Below are positions 1 to 10,880 of a DNA stretch of 64,000 nucleotides, piece by piece. The DNA comes from Botryotinia globosa (Eukaryota; Ascomycota; Leotiomycetes; Helotiales; Sclerotiniaceae), in the NCBI GenBank assembly GCA_014898425.1, contig RCSZ01000002.1, positions 3,337,648-3,401,647 of the forward strand, written 5' to 3'. The notes beneath the pieces are model-generated. The model did no database searches and was not told the DNA's origin. It saw only the letters and a program-made list of their open reading frames with translations. Position 1 is the stretch's first letter. Each line of letters opens with the position of its first letter. The translations under genes and the position numbers were made by a program.

Positions 1-295
1 CTCAATGGGAGATTTGTTCTTGAATGAAATAGCAAGCTCCTGACCTGGAAGTTTGATTCTGATTATTACGTGGCGATTGAATATGATGTTAAATACCTAT
101 ACTTTATACGAGAACAATCAGAATGCGCCACAGCGTCCCTCGAAGGTTTTCGTGACGGTAAGAAGTGGATGAGTGGCAGAATTTGGGAATTGAAATATCC
201 ATGACTTATTTGTAGAAGTTCATAAGCTCGAGGCGCATGGATGCATGAAGTATATCCCCAGCAAGGAGGGGGCTTCTTGGTGAAGATACTATTTT
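1..295. other. Unassigned edge sequence of ordinary base composition
   Basis: Base composition is normal and no convincing reading frame or RNA is visible. It ends sharply at the AT-rich tract that starts near position 296. It could be the untranslated flank of a gene outside the window. Confidence 0.4.
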
Positions 296-1050
296 AAATA
301 TTTAATATTATTGAAAATTATTTTAAATAATAATATAACTCAAAATGATTTTAGAAACAATAATTTTCTATATAAATTATTATCATTATTTTGAAAAAAA
401 ATAAATAAATAAATAAAAATAAGATTATTTTAAATATATTAGCGCAGGACACGGTTCGAGTAGTCAATCGGATAACCCCGGGGTTATTAAAAATCAATCC
501 CTTAATAACTAATGGAAGATTAGTATTAGTAGAATCTAATCCTAAGATTATTAACTTAGCTTATAATAGACTTATAACCAATAATATTATAAAAAGAAAT
601 ATTGATTAAATTATAATATTAGAACTCTGAGAAAATAAATTATAAATAGTTGGGTATACTTTAAATAGATCAGAATATAAGATTAATTTCGAATAAAATC
701 TAATATACTTTTTTATATAATCTCTTATTAAAACTATCGGACTCTTTCTAGTATACTTTTTATTATTGAGCTCTAACAAAATATAAAATATAAATATTAA
801 TGATTTTAAGTTTCTTTTTAATATATAATAATTATATTTCAAACTACTTCAAATATTAATAATTGATTTTAAATATTATTATAAAGATTAAAAAAAACGA
901 ATATATCATTATATACTAAATTATAATAATATATTTTATTTAAATTTAAAAAAATTAATTTCAATGATATTTCAAAAACTTTTTCTTTAATTTAAATATT
1001 TAGATTCAATAAAGCTTTGAGCTTTAATTAAATTATGAGTTTATCAAACC
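296..1050. repeat. AT-rich, RIP-type degraded repeat
   Basis: The composition drops abruptly to mostly A and T with stop codons in all frames. A short GC-containing piece near 440-500 (with CCCCGGGG at 477-484) is the only relic of the original sequence. This pattern fits a repeat mutated by RIP. I cannot assign the element to a family. Confidence 0.6.
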
Positions 1051-1315
1051 AAATGAATCTTGTATGGGGTGTGAAATACAGATGAGGTAGATGACTTGTG
1101 CATAATCCCCTCAAAATTAATATCGAGGAGGTGGAGTGGAAATGGAGAGAACATCACATGGCAGGATTTCTAGCCCAGAATTGAACGAATCCATTCCCAA
1201 GAGATGTCAACTACTTCAAGGATGTGTTTAATTTGAACCTTGCTCTATTTACAGCATTCAATTTAGCTCATGTGAGAGATTGACAATTGTTGAAAACATC
1301 ATTAGCCGTGAAAAC

Positions 1316-2352
1316 TTATGAACCTTCGTGATTTTCCATGGCACCAGTGGCAAAATGCCAGGACTGCCATTCCCCTTCAGGTAGTTTGCCCCTCAAGGGC
1401 AATCTTCCACCTTCCAAATTTCCAATACCTAGAGTTCGATAAATCCCTTCCTTGATCCCGATTATTCCCCATCTCACAACAAATTCCTCTGCGCGGCTCA
1501 CAGAGAACTGAAGCGACAGCAACTCTTGCAATTCTGCGGATTCAATAGGACGCTTTTTCGCAAGCTCGAAAAGACGTGCAACTGTTCGAGGATAAATTGC
1601 GGCAAGCCCATCAATCACACCGGCCGCACCAAATTGTACAATAGGGCCGAGCTGTTGGCCGAACCCACTGAATACACGGAAGCTTTCGTGATTGATATCT
1701 GGAGTCAAGGAGACTTGGAGATGATGTGAAACATTTCCATGGGACATCTTGCACCCAACGATATTGGGATGAGCAGCGAGCTCCGTGTAAGTCTCGAGAC
1801 TTATTGTGAGGTTGTTTGTAACTCCAGGATAATGATAGCTGCAGAGGTGGCGAATTAGATTTGTATGACGGTACGAGAGAGAGATGGACATTACATTAAG
1901 ATTGGAATGGGACTAGCATCTGCCACGATCTTATACCATTCTTTAATGTTATCTTGGTTCGCAGCAGGACCGAAATATCCAGGTGCAAGCACAAGACCCC
2001 ATTGTGCTCCAGCTTCCTTTGCATCGTTCAACCATTCTAATGCTTCATTTAAAGAGTTCGTTAGCACGCCTGCCATAATGGGGTATTCTGAGAAGCCTGC
2101 GGAGGTAAGTCCATTTCGAACACCAGCTATCAATTCAGATCGTTCGGCGCGTGAAAGATGAATGGCTTCTCCTGTGCTCCCAAGAAGCACAAGTCCACGT
2201 ATCCCATTCTTCGCAAGGTGAATACTATGTTGAACTTGAGTTGAAACATCTACTGTTGCTTGATTTGTAGAGAGAGGTGTTGTTGATGGCTTAAAGAAGG
2301 TCGGGACGGGGACAAAAACTCCCTCGGGAGGTACTTCACGGTGATTAGTCAT
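1316..2352 (-). CDS. lga1: 2-keto-3-deoxy-sugar-acid aldolase, DHDPS/NAL family (LGA1/GaaC-like)
   Basis: A class I aldolase of the dihydrodipicolinate synthase family that would split a 2-keto-3-deoxy-hexonate into pyruvate and glyceraldehyde. Two exons (2352-1895 and 1838-1316) give 326 aa, the usual length. The intron (1839-1894) has a GTAATG donor and CTGCAG acceptor. The nucleotide-independent (beta/alpha)8 hallmarks are visible: the pyruvate-binding loop LLGSTGE in the N-terminal quarter, the tyrosine motif IYHYPGV (residues 153-159) created exactly by the splice, and the Schiff-base lysine in VGCKMSH (Lys183). ATG at 2352 is chosen because an upstream in-frame GTG cannot start a nuclear gene. 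It is divergent from the reductase at 2699, and the shared promoter has galacturonate-type motifs. This arrangement recalls the fungal galacturonate aldolase gene, hence the symbol. The substrate stereochemistry (L- or D-KDGal) cannot be read from the sequence. Confidence 0.85.
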
Positions 2353-2698
2353 CACTACTTGATTGCACGTCTCAGGACTTAAAGCTTCACTTCAAGAAAC
2401 ACCTCAACAAACTCGCCTTGAATGAATGAGAGATGGGCCTCCATTTTATCAGAGGTTCAGTACCATACTGATATATCTTATTAATCGTATCATTCGATCA
2501 TGATCAGTTGCGGAACTGCACATGTTCTTTATCCACCAATGCCCACGGAAAAGTATACCCGGGCTACCTGGCTACGGATAAGTCGAAAAGGCATCATTGA
2601 TGTATCCACAGCAATCCTGATTTGCCTTTAAAACCTCGAGTCTCCGCCAATGTGTTATTGAACAATACTAACAGAGACCCTCGCGATTTAAATTCATC
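2353..2698. promoter_or_regulatory. Divergent promoter with two TCCNCCAAT sites
   Basis: This 346-bp segment separates the start codons of the aldolase and the aldo/keto reductase. It holds TCCACCAAT at 2532-2540 and TCCGCCAAT at 2643-2651, both on the plus strand. TCCNCCAAT is the element described for genes induced by D-galacturonate in Aspergillus niger and tied to the regulator GaaR. The second site lies only 48 bp before the reductase ATG. Two exact matches in a short divergent promoter are suggestive, not proof. Confidence 0.6.
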
Positions 2699-3784
2699 AT
2701 GGCCCTCAATCGCTCCGTCAAGTTGAACTCAGGATACAGCATTCCAGTGGTTGGTTTAGGGACGTGGCAGTCAAAACCAAATGAAGTCAAGGAGGCTGTC
2801 GCACATGCACTGAAAACAGGATATCGCCATATTGATGCAGCAGCTGTATACGGGAACGAAACGGAAGTCGGAGAAGGAATCAAAGCATCAGGGGTAGACA
2901 GAAAAGACATATTTGTGAGCACTGACACGTTTCTCCTTCACTGATCATGTGCTGATTGAAACATATCTAGGTTACAGGCAAATTGTGGAATACAGATCAC
3001 AAGCCTCAAGATGTGGAAGCCGCGCTCGATTCATCTTTACGAGACCTTCAGACTGATTATCTTGACCTTTATCTGATCCACTGGCCAGTTGCTTTTCCGC
3101 AGTCCAAGGAAAGATTCCCGGTTGACCCCAAAACAGAGGAAATCATTGTAATCGATGTTCCAATCAAAGACACGTGGGCAGCCTTGGAAGACCTTGTCAA
3201 AAAAGGAAAGATTAGAAGTATCGGAGTTAGCAACTTCACCAGAGAGAAGGTCGAAGCTCTTTTAAAAACTGCCAAAATTCCGCCAGCAGTCAATCAGATT
3301 GAGGCTCACCCTTATTTGCAACAGCCTGAGTTGTTGAATTGGCACAAGTGCCAGAATATCGCAGTGGCCGCCTACAGTCCTCTTGGAAACAATATTTACA
3401 ACTTGCCAAGAGGTGTAGATGACCCCACCGTGATTTCTCTCGCGAAAAGCTTGGGAAAGCAGCCAGCGCAACTACTTATCAGCTGGGCTGTCCAGAGAGG
3501 CACTATTGTTCTTCCAAAATCCGTTACACCAGAGCGTATAAACGACAATTTTCAAGGTTCGTGATACCTCCATACTCAGTATCGACAATGCTAAGCTGAT
3601 TCCATCGCTAGACTTTGAACTGCCTGATGATGCGTTCCAGAAGATATGTTCTTTAGACGAAAACCATCGATATAATTTCCCAGCACGGCTCGGAGTGGAT
3701 ATCTTTGGCGAGGTCAGCCCAGAAAGTTTGAGAAAGAGTGTCGAAGATTGGAAAGAATGTCAAAGGAAGTTGCGCGCCGCATGA
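2699..3784 (+). CDS. Aldo/keto reductase (NADPH-dependent, sugar acid or glyceraldehyde type)
   Basis: Three exons (2699-2914, 2971-3556, 3612-3784) encode 324 aa of the aldo/keto reductase superfamily. The catalytic tetrad is complete: Asp46 (GYRHIDAA), Tyr51 (AVYGN), Lys76 (TGKLW, split from the rest by intron 1) and His109 (YLIHWP). The NADPH-binding end is seen as LPKSVTPERI. Likely roles are reduction of D-galacturonate to L-galactonate (GaaA/GAR2-like) or of glyceraldehyde to glycerol (GaaD/glycerol dehydrogenase-like). The N-terminus resembles glycerol-dehydrogenase-like AKRs, while the head-to-head position with an aldolase gene recalls A. niger gaaA-gaaC. I cannot choose between them from motifs alone. 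Expression is probably coupled to the aldolase through the shared promoter. Confidence 0.85.
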
Positions 3785-4041
3785 ACACTATGCTAGTTAT
3801 CGTTGAATAGTAAAATAAGATTTCTTAATTTGCCAGATCTTGCAATAAACCTACCCGCTCATGACCGGATTTTAAATTTGTGGATGCAATACTTACCCGG
3901 GATCATCAGATCTACTGCATCCTTACCCCACCCTTCTTCCGGCCTCCCTCCGGGTCTTCGGAATCAGGCATTTATCTATCTGAGACCACATATAGTTCTG
4001 ACTTGCACGCCCATAGTTACATATTGATCACAGATTTCATT

Positions 4042-5328
4042 ATGCCGGAGATAGCATCAATCGAATACTTTCGTGTACCACCTCGATGGCTCTTTGTAAA
4101 AATCACAGACAAATGTGGCAATGTAGGCTGGGGCGAAGCCTCTCTTGAGGGCCATACCCAAGCCGTTGAAGGTTGTTTAGACGCTTATATTGCGAGATAC
4201 ACGGGCATGGAAGCTGAGTATGTGGACTTAAGATGCCTTATTAGTACATCTAATAACTAGTTGTAGTGATATTGAACATATATGGCAAATGTCTTGGAGG
4301 AGTGGATTTTATCGTGGAGGCCCGGTCCTCATGAGCGCATTATCCGGAATCGATATTGCTCTGTGGGATTTGAAAGGTATGCTTGATCAATTCATCTGAG
4401 TACTTAGACTAATTCCTTCTCCAGCTAGAAGATTAAATGTACCCATCTATCAGTTACTTGGTGGAAAAGTTAGGGATAAGATTAAAGTATACGCCTGGAT
4501 TGGTGGAGATAGACCTTCTGATATTGCCGGACAAGCGTATGTTGTCCCATAGTTTTACTGACAGAAGTTAATAAGAGTAGTCAGGCTAGAAAAGACCAAG
4601 GGTTCACAGCAGTCAAAATGAATGGTACAGAGGATCTGGGATGGTTTGACTCGCCATCTGCCTTGGATAGCTGTATAGAACGAGTGAAGGCTGTCAAAGA
4701 GCTTGGAATGGATGTTGGAGTTGACTTTCATGGTAGAGTTCACAAGCCGATGGCCAAGCAGCTAGCAAAGGCTCTGGAACCACATCGACCAATGTTCTTG
4801 GAGGAGCCACTACTTTCAGAACACATCGGTGGTATCAAAGATCTCTCGCAACTGACAAGCACCCCGATTGCCCTGGGTGAACGTCTCCACAGTCGATGGG
4901 ATTTTCGACCATTCCTTGAAGCCGGCGCTATAGATATTTTACAGCCAGACATTAGCCATTGTGGTGGGATCAGTGAGATGAAACGGATCGCTGCTATGGC
5001 CGAGACTTATGACGTCGCTCTCGCGCCGCACTGCCCTTTAGGGCCTATTGCTCTCGCAGCCAACATTCAGATCGCGGCGGCTTGCTCAAATCACGTCATT
5101 CAAGAAATGAGCTTGGGTATCCATTACAATGTCGGCGGGCAAGACCTTACGAGTTACACAACCAATCCAGAGGTCTGGAAGGTAACCGGCGGTTATATTG
5201 GTTTGATGAAGGGTTCAGGACTTGGCATAAATATTGACGAGGAGCAAGTACGTAGACTTTCTCAAGGAGCGGAGCCTTGGGTGAGCCCGGGGTTCATTGG
5301 CCCCGGCGGTGAAGTTAGAGAATGGTAA
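4042..5328 (+). CDS. dgoD: Sugar-acid dehydratase, mandelate racemase/enolase superfamily (D-galactonate dehydratase-like)
   Basis: Four exons (4042-4217, 4267-4376, 4425-4536, 4581-5328) give 381 aa, almost the length of bacterial D-galactonate dehydratase. The resemblance to DgoD runs end to end, for example YFRVPPRW at the start, [21 protein letters not shown] and [13 protein letters not shown]. The metal ligands and acid/base residues are present: Asp181 and His183 in VDFHGR, Glu207 in EEP, Glu233 in LGERL and His283 in APHCP. The reaction would be D-galactonate to 2-keto-3-deoxy-D-galactonate. It is not like the longer fungal L-galactonate dehydratase LGD1/GaaB (about 450 aa). It sits 257 bp downstream of the reductase on the same strand. 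Three ordinary fungal introns argue that any bacterial origin is old. No TCCNCCAAT site was seen in its own upstream region. Confidence 0.88.
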
Positions 5329-5560
5329 AATAGCTCAAAATATGATATTTGAATTCCCCAACCAATAATTTTCCATTGTTCTACAAATATCGAAAAATGG
5401 GCATTTCCGTATGTAAGTCCGGGAAAGGTAAGAGCAGAATAGCCATCCGAGCCAGGATTGTTCTGGATATCTGCTAGCGACTAATAATTTCGAAATTGCC
5501 GCTTCGGCCCCAAAGTGGGAGACCCGAACCCCCTGTCATTTGCTTTAATACCGAGGCCGA
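5329..5560. other. 3' flank of the dehydratase gene
   Basis: No gene is visible. Ordinary composition runs up to about 5560, where the AT-rich island begins. Confidence 0.4.
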
Positions 5561-6034
5561 TAACACACATTTAACTAGAATTCTAAAAATAGATTTCTAT
5601 TGAACATAGAAAAGATTTCTATGATTTGTATAATATATCTGTAGAAATTTAAAAAAAACATTATATTTAATAGATCATAATAGAATTAATTACTAATAAA
5701 AACTTCAAAAATAAATATCATATTGTTAAACAACTTTTATAATTTATATTTAAAAATTTATTAAAAAGTATATTCATATTAAAGAATTCTTTATATAATT
5801 TATTTTTACACAAATGATTTTTATTATTATATATAGATTATTATAAATAAATGAAATTTTTAAATTTATTTATATAAATAAACTTGATAAAAATTCCTTA
5901 TCAATTTTTATATTAATTTCTTTACATTTGATATATAATTCAAAAGAAATTAATGAAATAAAAACAATTATATAATTGACTATAATTTAAGAAATCGATT
6001 GATATAATTTTTTAAAATTATTTCAAAAAGTAAG

Positions 6035-6857
6035 TCGAATACCCCACTTTCGGGCCACCCCACTTTCGGGCCACTCTTTTACATCAAAAATCACTTTTTT
6101 GATTTATTAATATCTTTATTAATATTGAATATAATTTAATGAAAATTTAGATCTATATAATTCGAATCATTTTAGGTTTATGTTAGAGTTTTTAGAGTTT
6201 TATGATTTTTTTGGATCGATTTCTAAAGCTTCAAAATATCGATTTTCAATTTATATACAAATCATATAATTTAAATTTTTATAAAATCTTTAATAACTTT
6301 TTAACAACAATTATTAAAAGAAAATTATGTATCTTTTTGAAAAATTCAAATCTAAATCTATATAGAAATTCAAAATAAATTTAAAATAAATAAATAAATA
6401 TAAAGATATAATATACAATGAGTTAAGAGTAGTATAAATAATCCCTACAATTTTAATGGTACCCTTTTAAATATTTATTTATAAGGAACTTTTTATTTTT
6501 TAAACTCTTTCGAATTGAATATCTTATAAATTTATAATAAAAATTTATAATTTATTTTTAGCTATTTTTCTTTTAAAGTTATTATAGATTTTATGAAATT
6601 TTAAATTTGTATATAATTTGTATGTAAATTGAAATCGATATTTTGAAACTTTAGAAATCGATCCAGAAAAATCTTAAAATTCTGAAAATTCTAATATAAG
6701 CTTAAAATAATTCGAGTTATATATATATAAATTTTTATTAAATTATATTCAATATTGATAGAGATATTGATAGGCTAAAAAGTGATTTTTGGTGTAAAAG
6801 GGTGGCCGAAAAGAGGGGTGGCCCAAAAGAGGGGTGGCCCGAAAGTAGAGTGGTCGA
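6035..6857. mobile_element. Non-autonomous DNA element with long terminal inverted repeats
   Basis: The left arm (about 6035-6300) and the reverse complement of the right arm (about 6575-6857) match over more than 260 bp despite RIP-like changes. Both tips carry short tandem units built around GGGCCACCCC, two at the left (6041-6078) and three at the right (6804-6845). The core of about 275 bp has no coding capacity. The architecture is that of a foldback or long-TIR MITE. I did not find a clear target-site duplication. The tips keep G+C while the arms are AT-rich, so they stand out in the desert. Confidence 0.75.
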
Positions 6858-7064
6858 ATTAAAATTTAGATTTAATTTACTAACATTGTGTTGGATTTAA
6901 TAATTAAAGTCAATTTTAATTTAAAAAGTTTAATATTATTAAATTCCATAAAAATTTCAATTTTTGAAATATCTTAAAACAGATTATATTAATCAATTCC
7001 TTAAGCTTTAATTGATTATTAGGTATATTTTCTTTTTATTTTATTAATTTTTTAAACATTGTAT

Positions 7065-7300
7065 TGTAAGCGAAATCTTATATTGATCACGTAGCCTATT
7101 CTTATAGCTAGTATTTATAGTCCTTCTTTTTATAGTTTAGAAACGGCAGTTAATTCCCACTCAATTTCTAATACATTTTATAAAACGTTATATAAAGTCT
7201 CCCCCTTTTCTTTTTCATTTGAAGTATTATATTATAGTGACTTTTCTATAGTATATGCGAAGCACTACTCCATGACCCTACCACCTTCTACTCTTTTACA
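7065..7300 (+). mobile_element. Solo LTR of a Ty3/Gypsy-like retrotransposon
   Basis: A 236-bp sequence starts TGTAAGCG and ends TTTTACA. It is flanked by perfect 4-bp duplications GTAT at 7061-7064 and 7301-7304. Its reverse complement is clearly homologous along its whole length to the LTRs at 48,033-48,272 and 58,505-58,744. It therefore lies in the opposite orientation to that element. No internal retroelement sequence adjoins it, so it is a solo LTR left by LTR-LTR recombination. Confidence 0.85.
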
Positions 7301-7791
7301 GTATATTGAATTGAATAATTCGTGTCTTAAATACTATAAATATATTATTAAATTCTAAATATAATTTTTAGCTTAAATAAAAGTCTATTTTTGGGGTTTT
7401 GATTAAATGTATATTATGCGTTCATTAGTGGGTGTATGAATTGACAGGATACTTCTCAATTTTTAATATTTTTCATACATTTATTCTTTAATTGTTTGAT
7501 ATTAGAATTTCTATTTTGATTGTTTTTTCTTTATTGAAAAATTATAACAATTCCTAAAATAAATAATTCAATATATCAAAAGATATTCACGAGTTTATTT
7601 TTGTACTGTCTCATGAGTCCGTACACTCACTGGTGGCCTCAGTATTTAGCCGGAAAGCTTGACATCCCCGCACCACCAGCATTCAAATATCCGGACCAAA
7701 GACATTTTTATGAACCATTGTCCTGCAGACCCCCTTCGGAAGTATTCTTCTATGTTTCGGATCTGACAAAACTCGCACAACGCAAATAATA

Positions 7792-10612
7792 ATGGCGGAA
7801 GCTCGACAATCACACAATTCGTTGAATTCTCCGCCAACAGCTGAGGCAGCTCATCCAAGGGACGAGGGCACAGAAACTCAACCGGCGCCCGCAGCAAAAA
7901 GACGGAAAAGGGATGAGACTGAGAGAATACGTGTAAGTCGAGCTTGCGATCGTTGTAAGAGGTAAGATGGTGAAACCCCACATTTTGCGGAAAAGACATC
8001 TCACAAATGTATTTCAAAGAAAAAAGACAAGATGCAGCGGAAATCAACCTTGTAATCTTTGTACAGCTGCCGGTTTGATCTGTGAGTTCACAGCAGCCTA
8101 TAGGCGTGGGAGAATACCTCCAATAGCGACGGAGAAAGAACACCTTGAACATCTGGGAGGTATTTCTGAAAACGCCGAAAGTTCTACCAGTGTTGAACAT
8201 GAACACGTGATTGGAGCTGCAAAACCTTTCCCAAATCATCACAATGCGTTCCATAGCCAATTGAGCGGAGAATTCACCAGTATCCCACATGATGTAGCTA
8301 TAGCTGCGTCAACATCGGCCCGGCTCCAGCCTACTATCGCTGAGAACTCAAACCCGATTTCGAGAATGCAATCATCTCGGAACTCACCAGAGCCTGCGCA
8401 AACTGACCTCCAGGGACACTACGTGGGTCCTTCGTCTGGGGCCTCTTTTCTATTGAGAGTGCAAAAGAAGTTACACCGAGAGATTACACTCTCCCAGGAT
8501 TCATCAATATTCACATTTGGGGATGCTCCCCTACCAGAATTTGACCCTTCCTTTTTCGTACTTCCCCCAAAATCCGACGCCGAGAATCTTGTTGCAAGAT
8601 ACTTTGATTTTGCAGTTCCGACCCATCGCTTTCTACATCGCCCAACTATTGAACTATGGGTACATGAGTTTTACGATAACCTGGGAACTTTTCAACGGAA
8701 AAGCGGTGCCAAAGGACGAACGGCTCTTTTATTCATGGTTTTTGCTCAAGCAAGAGATTACATGCCTGGTGTTGGCAAACAGAATGATAATGATACGAGG
8801 TAAATACTGCGAGATGCCCAATGGTTAAGAATTAAGTTTTTCACGAGAGACTTCCGGCTTTTTCATTGGCCAAATCACTTTCGATGACACTCAGATATTG
8901 GATGTTTCTTGTCATTGAATTATGGTGGAGCAGCGTTCATATCCAGCCTGGTACTCCGAGAACTTGTATACTTTGAAATTGAATCAATCATCATAGCGTT
9001 ATTTTGCTCAAGCTAACAACAATACTGTAGTTCCCGATACTTCCACGCCGCTGATCGTCAACTGACTTCTGAAACTGGAGGAGTGCTTTTAACTAGTGTT
9101 CAAGCTCGGCTGTGTCAATGCTTCTATCTTCTATCACAGTCAAGGGTCAACCATTGTTGGAGCTTATTCGGAACCACGGCTCATCTGATCCTCGCTCTCG
9201 GTATCCATCGCAAGAGGCGTTTAGAGTCTCACAATAATGTGGATATGATTGAACTAGAATGCAGAAAGCGAGTTTTTTGGTGTGCATATAACTTGGACAA
9301 CTATCTAAGTGCTGCTCTCGGAAGACCTCGAACTTTCCACGATGATGATATAGATCAGGTGAGCCATCCCTTTACCAGGCTAACGATTGCGATTACCCGA
9401 TAAGATTCTGAGACCCCAATTTAGGAACTCCCGAGTTGTGTAAATGACTCTGATCTTACTTCAAAACACGTTCACGTCAGTAAGTCTAGAGCACAGTCTA
9501 TCATGAAGGCACCTATTGCTCATGGAATGTAAGCGTAAGAATCTCGATCACACGTCTGAAAGCTCACTTCTCTACAGGCTGTCCCAGATAATCAGCCACA
9601 TTCTTCGCGATCTCTATTCCATTCGTCCACCATCTTCCACCATCCGTCTTTCTCTAGCAGACCAGTATTGCAAAAATCTCCAAGAGTGGCGCACAAAGTT
9701 TACTGGGTTTCTAGATGCTAAGGGTGTAGATACATCTCTATTGATACCTCTATTCCAACGTCAAAGAAATGTCCTGAATCTCTCATATTGGCACGCACTG
9801 ATATTAGTTCATCGACCATTCTTATTGCTAGATTTTGCCAGTCTTCATAAAAGAAACTCATACCATTCTAGAGAAACTTCAACCAGCGACTCCGCGGACA
9901 AAAATGTCTTCAATTGTTTACAGGCAGCAATGGAAATCACTAACATCGTTAATCATTTGACGGAGGCCGGGCAACTGTACCAGGCATTTTGGGTAAGTAC
10001 CATCCCTGATAACTCTATAGCAATACCCTGACTAGACTAGTTCACTCATTATTTCGCATTTTGTGCGGTAGTTGTGCTATACGTATATACAAGACAACAC
10101 CGCTATCATCCTCAAGAGGAATATATCAAGTACTTTGAAGCTGCTGTTCGCTGTCATTCTCAGATTTCGTCTAAAGCCAAAAATGAATCGTTGGCACAAA
10201 GATATAGTGTAGTGCTGGAAGAACTTAGACTAGAGGCTATCACATACCCCCAAGGACAAGGAGTAAACCACGGATCTCATGCTACCCAGACCAACAGAGG
10301 TTCCCACTCAAACCGCAAAAGTCTTGTCACTGCACCGAATGCGATCCACGAATATGGGAGTGGCGGAATTGCAGTAGCACGTTCAATTGACGGAGCTGAT
10401 GGCGATTATATCGAGTCAAGTCCTTCTGTGACTATGGATCCTCTCACTGGCTGGGGCCAATTTGATTCTTTGGTACGTTCTTCTGTGGAATCCCAATAGA
10501 AACTATGCTTACTTTATAGGTTACCGGCGGGGTAGGTGGCTTTGACTTTATTTTTACAGGCGACCAAAATGATCAATGGGACACGGGAATGGGTAATAAT
10601 TCCGGATATTAG
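7792..10612 (+). CDS. Zn(II)2Cys6 fungal transcription factor
   Basis: Seven exons (7792-7961, 8020-8799, 9031-9358, 9425-9528, 9578-9992, 10041-10472, 10520-10612) join in frame. After a basic stretch (AAKRRKRDETER), the zinc cluster is split by intron 1, which lies inside the binuclear cluster. Splicing restores the spacing CX2CX6C, followed by CNLCTAAGLICEF. The middle holds the fungal-specific transcription factor domain (PF04082 type), with LGIHRKR, ECRKRVFWCAYNLDNYLSAALGRP-like and DDDIDQ stretches. The C-terminus is Gly/Asn/Asp-rich and ends NNSGY. It is the nearest regulator both to the NRPS-like enzyme (269 bp downstream, same strand) and, across the desert, to the sugar-acid genes. 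Proximity favours pathway-specific control of the NRPS-like cluster. The intron before 9031 is long (231 bp) and might hide another small exon. Confidence 0.85.
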
Positions 10613-10880
10613 TTTGTCATCACGCTTCTTATACGCCTCCCCACTCCAAGAATAATCCGTGATTCTTTGTTTTCCTAGTTCCGGATCTCGGATATGCACC
10701 TGTGGCACGGATACCTGTGTAGGCTATGCAGTGCAGCTCAATACCCCTCCAAGGAAAAAATATTCCTCCAGCCATATATAGCGCTATGATACATCCGGGC
10801 AGGAGGCCTCATCAAATAGAGAGCACACACAGCTGCATGCCATTCTTCTTGTCCCTTTACAATTCAGACAATTCAGAACC

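Larger units (their letters stand above)
5561..7590. repeat. AT-rich RIP-type island carrying two transposon relics
   Basis: About 2 kb of A/T-dominated DNA without usable reading frames separates the sugar-acid cluster from the NRPS-like cluster. Two structured elements can still be recognised inside: the inverted-repeat element 6035-6857 and the solo LTR 7065-7300. The rest shows nothing assignable. Confidence 0.75.

Noticed and set aside
606..842. Minus-strand frame in the left AT-rich tract
   Set aside because: Low-complexity Ile/Lys/Tyr composition expected of AT-rich DNA; no domain.
3803..4027. Plus-strand frame upstream of the dehydratase
   Set aside because: It overlaps the promoter region of the dehydratase and has no coding features; the DgoD-like start at 4042 is well supported.
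7646..8290. Minus-strand 214-codon frame
   Set aside because: It lies antisense to the zinc-cluster exons of the transcription factor, which have clear motifs.
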